The notes under the pieces: model-generated
The model's database searches: none
What the model was told of the DNA's origin: nothing
The model's input: the letters and a program-made list of their open reading frames with translations, nothing else
Shown here: one piece after another, positions 44,131 through 51,896 of the stretch
How positions within the stretch are numbered: the stretch's first letter is position 1
How the letters are laid out: each line of letters opens with the position of its first letter
Assembly (NCBI GenBank): GCA_016705065.1
Contig: JADIYY010000002.1
Location: 248,001-312,000, forward strand
Reading direction: 5' to 3'
From: Candidatus Aalborgiella aggregata
Lineage (GTDB): Bacteria; Pseudomonadota; Gammaproteobacteria; Burkholderiales; Burkholderiaceae_C
Length of the DNA: 64,000 bases
Position numbers and translations under genes: made by a program

Positions 44131-44568
44131 TTACTTGAGTGTTTTGATGGTTTTCTGCGCTTGTTCAACAGCATGTTTCGCCTCTGGTGGCATGTAATTT
44201 TCGTCGTGTTTTGCGAGCACTTCGCTGGCAACAAATGCACCCTCTGTATTCAATTTGCCTTCAGCCACCACGCCTTTTCCTTCGCGAAACAAATCGGGCA
44301 GTATGCCGGTGTAATTGACATTGACATCGCGCACGGTATCCGTCACCAGAAAACTCACCGTCAAGTTGTCACGTTTGACTGTGCCCGTTTTCACCATGCC
44401 CCCTATGCGAAACACACGACCTTGTGGTGCTTCACCCGCCACAACTTGGCTGGGGGTAAAAAAGAATACCAAATTACTTTGAAAAGCGTTCAAAACGAAA
44501 TAGGCCGCCAAGCCCAAGCTAAGCAAACCACCCATAATCAGCACCATGCGTTTGTGGCGTGGCTTCAT
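44131..44568 (-). CDS. ccmE: Heme chaperone CcmE
   Basis: Periplasmic, membrane-anchored OB-fold protein that binds heme covalently and hands it to CcmF/H. 145 residues: N-terminal anchor (LIMGGLLSLGLAAYFVLNAF), FRIGGMVKTGTVKR, and the heme-binding His in LAKHDENYMPPE followed by the conserved Tyr. Overlaps ccmD by four bases and precedes ccmF by two. Confidence 0.95.
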   Translation of the reverse strand: MKPRHKRMVLIMGGLLSLGLAAYFVLNAFQSNLVFFFTPSQVVAGEAPQGRVFRIGGMVKTGTVKRDNLTVSFLVTDTVRDVNVNYTGILPDLFREGKGVVAEGKLNTEGAFVASEVLAKHDENYMPPEAKHAVEQAQKTIKTLK

Positions 44569-44768
44569 GTTTGAGGTCTTTCATTCAATGCGTCATATTG
44601 ATCTGCATGTTGCATCTCTTCAAGCAATCGTGCAATCGCACTTCGTCGTTGACTGCGCAATGTCAAGCACTCCATCAACATCGCCGTAGCACACAAACCA
44701 AAGCTGCTCCACACATAGGCACCATACCCACCCATGTTGACGAATTCAGAAAAATTAGCGTACAACAT
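44565..44768 (-). CDS. ccmD: Heme exporter protein CcmD
   Basis: Small membrane protein (67 residues) that helps release holo-CcmE from the CcmABC complex. NMGGYGAYVWSSFGLCATAM holds the conserved GGYG(A)YVW start and the single membrane span; a basic tail follows (RSQRRSAIARLL). Its start lies inside the end of ccmC (14-base overlap) and its stop overlaps ccmE. Confidence 0.9.
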   Translation of the reverse strand: MLYANFSEFVNMGGYGAYVWSSFGLCATAMLMECLTLRSQRRSAIARLLEEMQHADQYDALNERPQT

Positions 44769-45504
44769 GTTTCACCTGCTCTTTAATCCAATCAGCATGA
44801 CTTTCACGTTCCAGAATAATGGTGCGAACACGGTACAAGGATGCCGCGATGGCATACATCCAAAACGCCAACACCATCACCAACATCCCCATCAGCATGG
44901 GGGTGGCCATGCTGGTTTGTGTGAACGATACCGATGCGCCTTGGTGCAAAGTGTTCCACCATTTGACAGAAAAATAGATGATGGGCACATTCACCACGCC
45001 TACCAGTACCAGCAGTGCACCGGCTTTGTCGGCACGTCGTGTATCGTCCATACTGGCATGCAATGCCAAATAACCCAAGTACAAGAATAACAAAATCAAA
45101 GTTGAAGTCAGCCGTGCATCCCACACCCACCAAGTACCCCACATGGGTTTGCCCCAAATCGCACCGGTGGCCAGCGACAAAAATGCAAATATCGCACCCG
45201 TGGGTGCCAATGCACGCACCATCATGCCAGAAACGCGCGTATTAAAAGCCAAACCCAATGCCGCCCAAAACGCCATGGCCAAATAAATCAACATGGTGAT
45301 TTGCGAAGCAGGTACGTGCACATAGATGATGCGGTAGCCTTGACCTTGTTGCGCATCGATGGGCGCTACAAAAAACCCAATCCACAAACCCAAGAGCATC
45401 AAACCAAACGCCAACGCTGCAAACCATGGCCAGAGACGACCCGCCAAAGCATACAGGTGTTGCGGTGAAGCAAACTTAAATAAGTGACGTGCAGAGGTGG
45501 ACAT
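44755..45504 (-). CDS. ccmC: Heme exporter protein CcmC
   Basis: Polytopic WWD-domain protein that loads heme onto CcmE. About 249 residues from ATG 45502-45504 (MSTSARHLFKFASPQ); the open frame to 45612 overlaps ccmB and lacks family features. Six membrane spans, periplasmic VHVPASQITML with conserved His, and the WWD motif WGTWWVWDARLTSTLILLF. Follows ccmB by seven bases and overlaps ccmD. Confidence 0.94.
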   Translation of the reverse strand: MSTSARHLFKFASPQHLYALAGRLWPWFAALAFGLMLLGLWIGFFVAPIDAQQGQGYRIIYVHVPASQITMLIYLAMAFWAALGLAFNTRVSGMMVRALAPTGAIFAFLSLATGAIWGKPMWGTWWVWDARLTSTLILLFLYLGYLALHASMDDTRRADKAGALLVLVGVVNVPIIYFSVKWWNTLHQGASVSFTQTSMATPMLMGMLVMVLAFWMYAIAASLYRVRTIILERESHADWIKEQVKHVVR

Positions 45505-45511
45505 TCGAAAA

Positions 45512-46221
45512 TTATTCCAACGATATACGGATAGCTGCTGTTGCCGCCAATGGCGCGAAAAACGCCGATAGTACCAGCAAGGCTGCCAGCAGGGACACAT
45601 GCCCATCAGCACCCATGCCTGTCATATGGGCTTGCACAGCACCTGCGCCAAAAATCAAAACCGGTATGAATAGGGGCAATATCAGCAATGACAGCAACAC
45701 ACCACCACCGCGCACCCCAAAGTCAATGCCGCACCCACACTGCCAATCAAAGTCAATGCGGGTGTTCCCAATAGCAAAGTCAGCATCAACACACCCAAGG
45801 CATCGGCGTTCAAACCATATTGCAACCCTAAAAGAGGTGCTATCAAAACCAGAGGTAAGCCAGACAATACAAAGTGTGCCCAAGTCTTTGCCGCAACTGA
45901 TAACATCAATGGCGTAGTTGACAAAGCCATTTGCTCTAAGCTGCCATCGGCATAGTCTGTTGCAAAAAGGCGCTGCAAAGACAGCATTGCTGACAACAAG
46001 GCACTCACCCACAACACACCGGGTGCCATGCGCTGCAGTTGTGCAGTCTCTGGCCCAACAGCCAGCGGGAACAAACTGGCGATTAACACAAAAAATACCA
46101 ATGGCATCAATACTTCACCCTTGTGTCGCATGGCCAATGACACTTCACGCTTGAAAACTGACCACATCACGCCGAACAGCCCTAAATGTTTCTTGCTAAT
46201 TGAACTTGTTAATGGGTTCAT
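45512..46221 (-). pseudogene. ccmB: Heme exporter membrane subunit CcmB, frameshifted
   Basis: Permease-like subunit of the CcmAB ABC complex. The first ~165 codons from ATG 46221 are normal CcmB (FKREVSLAMRHKGEVLMPL, ADGSLEQMALSTTPL, LLLGTPALTLIGSVGAALTLG). At the CCCC run 45715-45718 one base is missing, and the rest continues in another frame (VRGGGVLLSLLILPLFIPVL) to the stop at 45512. Adding one base gives a full protein of ~236 aa. All other ccm genes are intact, so a sequencing error is as likely as a real mutation. Overlaps ccmA by four bases. Confidence 0.88.
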
Positions 46222-46868
46222 GCTGACAAGTCCAGAATTTGGGGCACAACATCGTCTAATACGATGGCTTGGTGGCTGGTCAAAACTGCCATGCCGCCAC
46301 GGCGCAAATGTGTAGTGATTAAAGCCGTCAAAATTCCTTGCCCAGCCTCATCTAGGCTGACAAATGCTTCGTCCAGAACCCAGAGCGCTGCTTGGCTCAA
46401 TACCAATTGCGACAACACCACGCGACGTTTTTGCCCTTGTGACAAATGCCGCACCAAGCGCTTAGCGCTGCCACTCAGACCAAACTGCGTCAATGCCAAC
46501 TGAATGTCGGCATCATCAAATGCCAACCCTTTTAATGAGCCAAGAAATCTCAAATTGTCTTGCACCGTTGCAGCCTCTTGCAGTGCATTCTGGTGACCGA
46601 GGTAACACAAATTCTGATGAAATTCGTCTCGAGCTTGCTGGATAGACGCACCGCTCCATAGAATATCACCCGACTCAGCCGGCATCAGTCCGCAAATCGT
46701 GCGCATTAAACTGGTTTTGCCAACACCATTTGCACCTGTGATGTGCAAGCACTGCCCAGATTCCAGCGACACATCCACAGCACCGAAGAGCGGTTTACCA
46801 GTACGTGAGCAACTCACATTAGAAAGTCGAAGCGTTGCTGGAGTGAACTGTAAAGCGGGAGTATTCAA
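46218..46868 (-). CDS. ccmA: Heme exporter ATP-binding protein CcmA
   Basis: ATPase of the CcmABC complex that drives release of holo-CcmE. 216 residues. Walker A GANGVGKTSLMRTI, Q-loop CYLGHQNAL, signature LSQGQKRRVVLSQL, Walker B ALWVLDEAFVSLD, and the H-loop in VLTSHQAI. First gene of the ccm cluster, about 80 bases after ureG on the same strand, with paired hairpins in between. Confidence 0.94.
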   Translation of the reverse strand: MNTPALQFTPATLRLSNVSCSRTGKPLFGAVDVSLESGQCLHITGANGVGKTSLMRTICGLMPAESGDILWSGASIQQARDEFHQNLCYLGHQNALQEAATVQDNLRFLGSLKGLAFDDADIQLALTQFGLSGSAKRLVRHLSQGQKRRVVLSQLVLSQAALWVLDEAFVSLDEAGQGILTALITTHLRRGGMAVLTSHQAIVLDDVVPQILDLSA

Positions 46869-46930
46869 ACTGTAGATTTATTGGCTTGCTGCGCTGCCAT
46901 TCATTCTACAGTAGGCTATCTTTTTACTGT
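46869..46930 (-). terminator. Overlapping inverted repeats between ureG and ccmA
   Basis: ACTGTAGA (46869-46876) pairs perfectly with TCTACAGT (46905-46912). ACAGTA (46908-46913) pairs with TACTGT (46925-46930). The two stems share bases and cannot form together. On the minus strand the smaller hairpin comes first after ureG. It could be a weak terminator or attenuator separating the urease and ccm units; no clear U-tract follows. Confidence 0.35.
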
Positions 46931-46948
46931 CCATCACACATGGACTAA

Positions 46949-47608
46949 TCAGGCTTTCAGCATTCCTTTGCTTTCAATAAAGGCAACCACTTCTGCAAGC
47001 CCAGCATTGGTTTTTAAATTGGTCATCACAAAGGGCTTCAAGCCCTGTGCAGTCGTTCTCATGCGACGGGTGTCCGACTCCATCACATTTAAATCAGCCC
47101 CAACATAAGGTGCTAGATCGGTTTTATTGATCACGAATAAATCGCTTTTGGTGATGCCAGGCCCACCTTTGCGTGGAATTTTTTCACCCGCTGCAACATC
47201 AATCACATAAATTGTTAAATCACTCAATTCAGGGCTGAACGTTGCTGCCAAATTGTCACCACCGCTTTCAATAAAAACAATATCTGCGTTTGGAAAATCA
47301 ACCAACATGCGGTCTATCGCTTCCAAATTGATGGATGCATCTTCGCGTATGGCTGTGTGTGGGCAGCCGCCGGTCTCGACACCCATGATGCGTTCTGCTG
47401 GTAATGCGCCACTGACCGTGAGAATGCGCTGATCCTCTTTGGTGTAGATGTCGTTGGTGATGGCGACCAAATCATAGGTATCACGCATGGCTTTGCACAG
47501 CATTTCCAGCAAGGTTGTCTTACCTGATCCGACAGGCCCGCCGATTCCTACACGAAGCGGTGGCATTTTTTTTGTGCGCTGTTTGATTTGGTGCAATGGT
47601 GTTGACAT
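46949..47608 (-). CDS. ureG: Urease accessory GTPase UreG
   Basis: SIMIBI-class GTPase that drives nickel delivery into urease. 219 residues. P-loop GIGGPVGSGKTTLLEMLCKA, nickel/zinc-binding ETGGCPHTAIREDASIN with the CPH motif, metal-loop Asp in ESGGDNLAATFSPELSD, and the guanine-specificity motif INKTDLA. Last gene of ureABCEFG; starts 29 bases after ureF. Confidence 0.96.
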   Translation of the reverse strand: MSTPLHQIKQRTKKMPPLRVGIGGPVGSGKTTLLEMLCKAMRDTYDLVAITNDIYTKEDQRILTVSGALPAERIMGVETGGCPHTAIREDASINLEAIDRMLVDFPNADIVFIESGGDNLAATFSPELSDLTIYVIDVAAGEKIPRKGGPGITKSDLFVINKTDLAPYVGADLNVMESDTRRMRTTAQGLKPFVMTNLKTNAGLAEVVAFIESKGMLKA

Positions 47609-47637
47609 GTTAAAAAATGATGGTGAGATGAAATAAT

Positions 47638-48360
47638 TTAAGAACGAAATAGACGTGAATATTGTGCTTCGTGCTGAGAAGACAGTATGGCCAACATGGG
47701 TGAAAAAGCTTGTCGTTCGCTGTCCATCAATTGCATGGACCTATCGACTGCTGCGGGTATTTGTGCTGACAAATTCGCCAATATCCGCTGGCCATCTGTT
47801 TGCCCCAAAGGCACTGCACGCACAGCCGCCTGCACCATGTTTTCAGACCACGCGAAAGCATAACTCGTCAAGCAGTCACGAATGTCGGCATTTGTCGCTG
47901 CTGCTGCCAATGCAAAGACAACTGGGTAAGTGGGAGAATGTATAAGGCTCACCAAATGGAAATCATCTTCGTTTTGCTGAACATTTTTAAGTTGGTTTGG
48001 AATATTTGACAAATGAAAACTATCTTGCTTTCGCCACCAATCTAACATGGAGCGTCCCATTTGCACAGTTTGCAAGAGCAGTTCGTTGGTTTCTCGCGTT
48101 TGCAGCATCCAATCATTCAATTCTTCAATGCGGTGCCAATCAGAACGCCGCCATGCCCCAATGGCTTTGGCGACAACACCCAAATCGGCACGGGCAAGAC
48201 TGAGCTGCAATTGATCTTCCAACCAATTATTCGCAGACTCAAAGCCATGGATGCTAGAGTGATCCACACCAGCTTCCAAGCCTTCTGAGTAAGAAAATCC
48301 GCCAATAGGCAAAGCCGGAGATGCCAACCACATGAGTTGTAGCAAGCTCGGTGCGGGCAT
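47638..48360 (-). CDS. ureF: Urease accessory protein UreF
   Basis: Forms the UreDFG chaperone on apo-urease and gates carbamylation and nickel entry. About 240 residues from ATG 48358-48360 (MPAPSLLQL), which gives the usual distance to LASPALPIGGFSYSEGLEAG. An ATG at 48391-48393 overlapping the ureE stop (TGATG) would add a basic 11-residue extension and is an alternative. DCLTSYAFAWSENMVQAAVR near residue 175 fits the family. Its partner UreD is not encoded next to it. Confidence 0.9.
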   Translation of the reverse strand: MPAPSLLQLMWLASPALPIGGFSYSEGLEAGVDHSSIHGFESANNWLEDQLQLSLARADLGVVAKAIGAWRRSDWHRIEELNDWMLQTRETNELLLQTVQMGRSMLDWWRKQDSFHLSNIPNQLKNVQQNEDDFHLVSLIHSPTYPVVFALAAAATNADIRDCLTSYAFAWSENMVQAAVRAVPLGQTDGQRILANLSAQIPAAVDRSMQLMDSERQAFSPMLAILSSQHEAQYSRLFRS

Positions 48361-48392
48361 CTTATTGCGGGTGGAATGTAAACAACGACGCA

Positions 48393-48920
48393 TCAATGAT
48401 GGTGCTCGCGATCTGAATGTGCATGTGAATGTGAGTGCACGCCAGCATTTCCATGTGAATGAGTTTGTGTAGAGTACGCACCATTTTCAGGTTCAAATGT
48501 CGATTCCATCTGCACAACAATCAAGTTCATGGCCTTCAACATTTCCGCCAAAACATGGTCAGGTTCAATTTTGAGATGATCAGGTTTGAGTTCGATGGGT
48601 ACATGTCTGTTGCCCAAATGGTAGGCCGCACGAATCAAATCAAATGGTGTGCCGTGTTCTTTGCAGTAGGTGATGTGCAATACATTTTGCGCCCTGGCGA
48701 TAACGCGAATCAAAGTTCCGTCTTCGGCCACCAATACATCGCCGCCTCTGACCACAACACCTCGTGCTAGAAAAACGCCAATTTGCCGACCCGCAGAATC
48801 AGTGGTTTCAAATCGACTTTTCTGACGTGTATCCCAATCGAGCTCAACGGTACTGGCACGTTTCAAAAGCACAGTTGCTAAACCCGCCCCATGCGAGACT
48901 ATTTTTGAAGCAGTCAACAT
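48393..48920 (-). CDS. ureE: Urease accessory nickel chaperone UreE
   Basis: Homodimeric nickel-binding protein that supplies UreG. 175 residues. The N-terminal domain is followed by the metal-binding central domain: AQNVLHITYCKEHG, AAYHLGNRHVPIEL with the conserved His, and KIEPDHVLAEMLKAM. The C-terminal ~25 residues are His-rich (HSHSHAHSDREHHH), as in nickel-storing UreE variants. 31 bases after ureC; its stop abuts ureF. Confidence 0.94.
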   Translation of the reverse strand: MLTASKIVSHGAGLATVLLKRASTVELDWDTRQKSRFETTDSAGRQIGVFLARGVVVRGGDVLVAEDGTLIRVIARAQNVLHITYCKEHGTPFDLIRAAYHLGNRHVPIELKPDHLKIEPDHVLAEMLKAMNLIVVQMESTFEPENGAYSTQTHSHGNAGVHSHSHAHSDREHHH

Positions 48921-48951
48921 ACAAAATCAGATATATAGGCAGCAAAGGAAA

Positions 48952-50670
48952 TCAAAACAAAAAATAACGCTGCGTCATGGGCAAACTGGTCGCAGGCTCA
49001 CAGGTCAAGAGTTTTCCATCGGCACGCACTTGGTAGGTTTGAGCATCCACTTCCATTTTGGGTAAATAGTCGTTATGCACCATGTGTCGTTTACCGATTC
49101 CCCGAATGCCCTTCACTGCAGATAGGGTCTTCTTCAAGCCATAAAGCTGCGCCAAATCAGCATTGAAACCTGCTTTCGACACAAAGGTCAAAGAACCTTT
49201 GGACAGCGCCCCACCAAAAGCACCAAACATGGGACGGTAATGCACAGGCTGAGGAGTGGGAATCGAGGCATTTGGGTCACCCATCGCAGCCATCGCAATG
49301 AACCCACCTTTCAAAATCAGAGCAGGTTTCACACCAAAGAATGCCGGTTTCCAAATCACAATGTCTGCCCATTTACCTATTTCAATAGAACCCACTTCAT
49401 GAGCGATACCATGCGCGATTGCTGGGTTGATGGTGTATTTCGCCAAATAGCGCTTCACACGAAAATTATCATGTCGAGCAGTATCCTGCTCTAATTTCCC
49501 TCTCTGCTCCTTCATCTTGTGCGCTGTTTGCCATGTGCGAATGATGACTTCGCCGACACGCCCCATGGCTTGTGAGTCTGAACTGAACATGCTGATGGCA
49601 CCCAAGTCATGCAAGATATCCTCTGCAGCAATGGTTTCTTTGCGAATACGGCTTTCAGCAAAAGCCAAATCTTCAGCAATCGCAGGGTCCAAATGGTGGC
49701 ACACCATCAACATGTCGACATGCTCATCCAAGGTATTGATGGTGTAGGGTCGCGTGGGGTTTGTAGAGCTAGGCAATACATTGGGTTCGCCCACCACTTT
49801 CAAAATATCGGGCGCATGGCCACCACCAGCACCTTCGGTATGAAAGGTATGTATGGTGCGGCCCTTGAATGCTGCAACAGTGTCTTCAACAAAACCACTT
49901 TCGTTCAGGGTATCGGTGTGGATGGCGACTTGCACATCTGTCTCTTCAGCCACATTCAAACAATTGTCAATCGCAGCGGGCGTGGTACCCCAGTCTTCAT
50001 GCAATTTCAAACCCAAAGCACCGGCATTGACTTGTTCGTGCAAGGCCGCTGGCAATGATGCATTGCCTTTGCCCATGAAACCCAAATTCATCGGGAATGC
50101 ATCGGCTGCTTGTAACATGCGTTCAATATTCCAAGGCCCCGGTGTACAGGTGGTGGCGAACGTACCGGTCGCAGGGCCTGTACCGCCACCCAACATGGTT
50201 GTCACACCACTGCACAAGGCTTCTTCAATTTGTTGAGGTGCTATGAAATGAATATGTGTATCTACACCGCCAGCGGTGACAATGCTCCCTTCGCAGCTGA
50301 TGATTTCTGTGCCGGGCCCAATGATTATGTCCACGCCGGGCTGCGTATCGGGATTACCCGCTTTGCCGATGGCAACAATGCGCCCGTTGAAAAGACCGAT
50401 ATCAGCTTTAACGATGCCCCAGTGATCCAAAATAAGCGCATTGGTCAATACAGTATCTACAGCACCTTGCAATCTGGTTCTTTGGCTTTGCGTCATGCCG
50501 TCACGAATTGTTTTACCACCGCCGAACTTGACCTCTTCACCATAACCGCCAGCCCGCAAGGTGTAGTCCGCTTCTACTTCAACAATCAAGCCTGTGTCCG
50601 CCAAGCGAACACGGTCCCCCACTGTTGGACCAAAAATTTCGGCGTAAGCACGTTTATCTATCGTAGCCAT
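48952..50670 (-). CDS. ureC: Urease alpha (catalytic) subunit
   Basis: Di-nickel hydrolase subunit that converts urea to ammonia and carbamate. 572 residues, typical. Nickel ligands: VDTHIHFIAPQQ, the carbamylated Lys222 in LGLKLHEDWGTT, IHTDTLNESG, and HTFHTEGAGGGHAPD. The active-site flap Cys/His is in MVCHHLDPAIAED, and SDSQAMGRVGEVI supplies the last Asp. ATG 50670 has AGGAAACC close upstream. Follows ureB by 58 bases. Confidence 0.97.
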   Translation of the reverse strand: MATIDKRAYAEIFGPTVGDRVRLADTGLIVEVEADYTLRAGGYGEEVKFGGGKTIRDGMTQSQRTRLQGAVDTVLTNALILDHWGIVKADIGLFNGRIVAIGKAGNPDTQPGVDIIIGPGTEIISCEGSIVTAGGVDTHIHFIAPQQIEEALCSGVTTMLGGGTGPATGTFATTCTPGPWNIERMLQAADAFPMNLGFMGKGNASLPAALHEQVNAGALGLKLHEDWGTTPAAIDNCLNVAEETDVQVAIHTDTLNESGFVEDTVAAFKGRTIHTFHTEGAGGGHAPDILKVVGEPNVLPSSTNPTRPYTINTLDEHVDMLMVCHHLDPAIAEDLAFAESRIRKETIAAEDILHDLGAISMFSSDSQAMGRVGEVIIRTWQTAHKMKEQRGKLEQDTARHDNFRVKRYLAKYTINPAIAHGIAHEVGSIEIGKWADIVIWKPAFFGVKPALILKGGFIAMAAMGDPNASIPTPQPVHYRPMFGAFGGALSKGSLTFVSKAGFNADLAQLYGLKKTLSAVKGIRGIGKRHMVHNDYLPKMEVDAQTYQVRADGKLLTCEPATSLPMTQRYFLF

Positions 50671-50728
50671 TCAGGTTTCCTTTGACCCTTGAGTCATTGA
50701 GCTGTGTCATCGAATCACATCATTTTGA

Positions 50729-51055
50729 TTATTTTGAAACACGCATGGCATCGAGTGGTCCATTCACCAGTCCACGAAAGCCATATACAACGCGGTCGCC
50801 AGCGTAATCCACCAATTCAACTGTGCGCTGTTGTCCGGGCTCAAACCGCACTGCCGTACCAGCAGTAATGTTCAGGCGCATACCGCGCGACGCTTCGCGG
50901 TCAAAGCCTAATGCGGCATTTGTTTCTGCAAAATGGTAATGAGAACCCACCTGAATGGGTCGGTCACCGGTATTTTTAACAAGCATCGTGCGTGTGCGAC
51001 CGTTAGCGTTCAAAACATGCACGCCATCATCGATGAGCATTTCACCAGGTATCAC
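50729..51055 (-). CDS. ureB: Urease beta subunit
   Basis: Structural subunit of the (UreABC)3 urease, 108 residues. MIPGEMLIDDG at the start, VKNTGDRPIQVGSHYHFAE in the core, GMRLNITAGTAVRFEPGQ and VYGFRGLVNGPLD at the end. Its ATG overlaps the stop of the small membrane protein gene (ATGA), so expression is coupled. Confidence 0.96.
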   Translation of the reverse strand: MIPGEMLIDDGVHVLNANGRTRTMLVKNTGDRPIQVGSHYHFAETNAALGFDREASRGMRLNITAGTAVRFEPGQQRTVELVDYAGDRVVYGFRGLVNGPLDAMRVSK

Positions 51056-51249
51056 TTATCACCCCTACTGAGCCACAGTGTCAAGGCAACAGCTATCGCC
51101 AAGACGACATAGCCCATGACGTCGGAACTGTGCCAATGAGAACCTAAAATACCTTGCCCATCATGTAAATCATGTGCAAATAAGGCATTAGCTGGCGTAT
51201 ATGCTGCGTACATTGTTATTATTTTGATAGTATTTTTACTTCTCATCAT
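51052..51249 (-). CDS. Small membrane protein embedded in the urease operon
   Basis: 65 residues, AGGAGAAC directly before ATG 51249. It has a probable signal or membrane segment, then HDLHDGQGILGSHWHSS with four histidines and two aspartates, one membrane span (VMGYVVLAIAVALTLWL) and a short SRGDK tail. It overlaps ureB by four bases and starts 32 bases after ureA, so it belongs to the operon. I do not recognise a characterised family. The histidine cluster next to a membrane span suggests nickel handling (inference); HupE/UreJ transporters found at this place are much larger. Confidence 0.7.
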   Translation of the reverse strand: MMRSKNTIKIITMYAAYTPANALFAHDLHDGQGILGSHWHSSDVMGYVVLAIAVALTLWLSRGDK

Positions 51250-51281
51250 GTTCTCCTATTCAATTTTCTTGAAGACCTTTG

Positions 51282-51584
51282 TCAAACAATCGGTTGATGC
51301 ACTGTCACCAATTTGGTGCCGTCTGGGAAGGTTGCCTCCACTTGTATGTCTGGAATCATCTCGGCAATGCCATCCATCACGTCATTGCGGGTGAGGAACG
51401 TTCGCCCCTCGTTCATCAGTTGCGCGACCGTTTTGCCATCGCGCGCGCCTTCCATCACCGCTGCGCTGATATAGGCAATCGCCTCTGGGTAATTCAACTT
51501 CAACCCACGTGCTTTGCGCCTTTCAGCAACCAAAGCGGCGGTGAATATCAAAAGCTTGTCTTTTTCTCTGGGTGTAAGTTCCAT
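51282..51584 (-). CDS. ureA: Urease gamma subunit
   Basis: Smallest structural urease subunit, 100 residues. MELTPREKDKLLIFTAAL, the conserved RKARGLKLNYPEAIAYISA, and DVMDGIAEMIPDIQVEATFP are family hallmarks. First gene of the ure operon in this window. The usual upstream ureD is absent: the next gene is the divergent urtA. A sigma-54-type promoter lies ~52 bases before its ATG. Confidence 0.97.
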   Translation of the reverse strand: MELTPREKDKLLIFTAALVAERRKARGLKLNYPEAIAYISAAVMEGARDGKTVAQLMNEGRTFLTRNDVMDGIAEMIPDIQVEATFPDGTKLVTVHQPIV

Positions 51585-51635
51585 GGCAATTGTTGTGGCG
51601 TTTTTAAATATCGATATGTTGTTTGCTTACTGTAA

Positions 51636-51652
51636 TGCAAATCCAATGCCAA
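51636..51652 (-). promoter_or_regulatory. Sigma-54 (-24/-12) promoter for ureA
   Basis: The minus strand reads TTGGCATTGGATTTGCA. GG and GC are separated by exactly ten bases, matching the TGGCAC-N5-TTGCA consensus except T for the last C of the first block. The predicted start is near 51625, about 40 bases before the ureA ATG. It faces a second sigma-54 promoter for urtA. Confidence 0.72.
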
Positions 51653-51686
51653 CAAAAGGCATACATAAGGTTTAAAACTTTAGCGG

Positions 51687-51704
51687 TGCACCATTGTGGA
51701 TGCA
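51687..51704. promoter_or_regulatory. NtrC-type enhancer dyad between ureA and urtA
   Basis: TGCACCA-TTGTG-GATGCA follows the NtrC consensus TGCACC(A)-N5-(T)GGTGCA with one mismatch; a further GCACCA half-site follows at 51702-51707 and GGTGCACC overlaps the left end. It lies ~60 bases from the ureA start point and ~140 from that of urtA, so one NtrC array could serve both divergent sigma-54 promoters. Confidence 0.6.
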
Positions 51705-51813
51705 CCACTTTGGCGTTAATCCTCTGACTTGGTGCGTGTCCGGCGCGCCAAGATACGCAGGATTTGGGGAAAGAAACACAAGGCTCTCACTCGCATTCAT
51801 AGTCTTTTAAAAA

Positions 51814-51830
51814 TTGGCACAAGATTTGCT
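51814..51830 (+). promoter_or_regulatory. Sigma-54 (-24/-12) promoter for urtABCDE
   Basis: TTGGCACAAGATTTGCT has the full TTGGCAC and TTGCT blocks with ten bases between GG and GC. Predicted transcription start is near 51841, 56 bases ahead of the urtA ATG. The 312-base gap between ureA and urtA holds only this promoter, the opposing ureA promoter and the NtrC-like dyad. Confidence 0.78.
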
Positions 51831-51896
51831 CAGTTGTACATGTCCCATATTTGGGTACGTGTTTTTATCAACCAACTAAACGCTAAAGGAAATATC

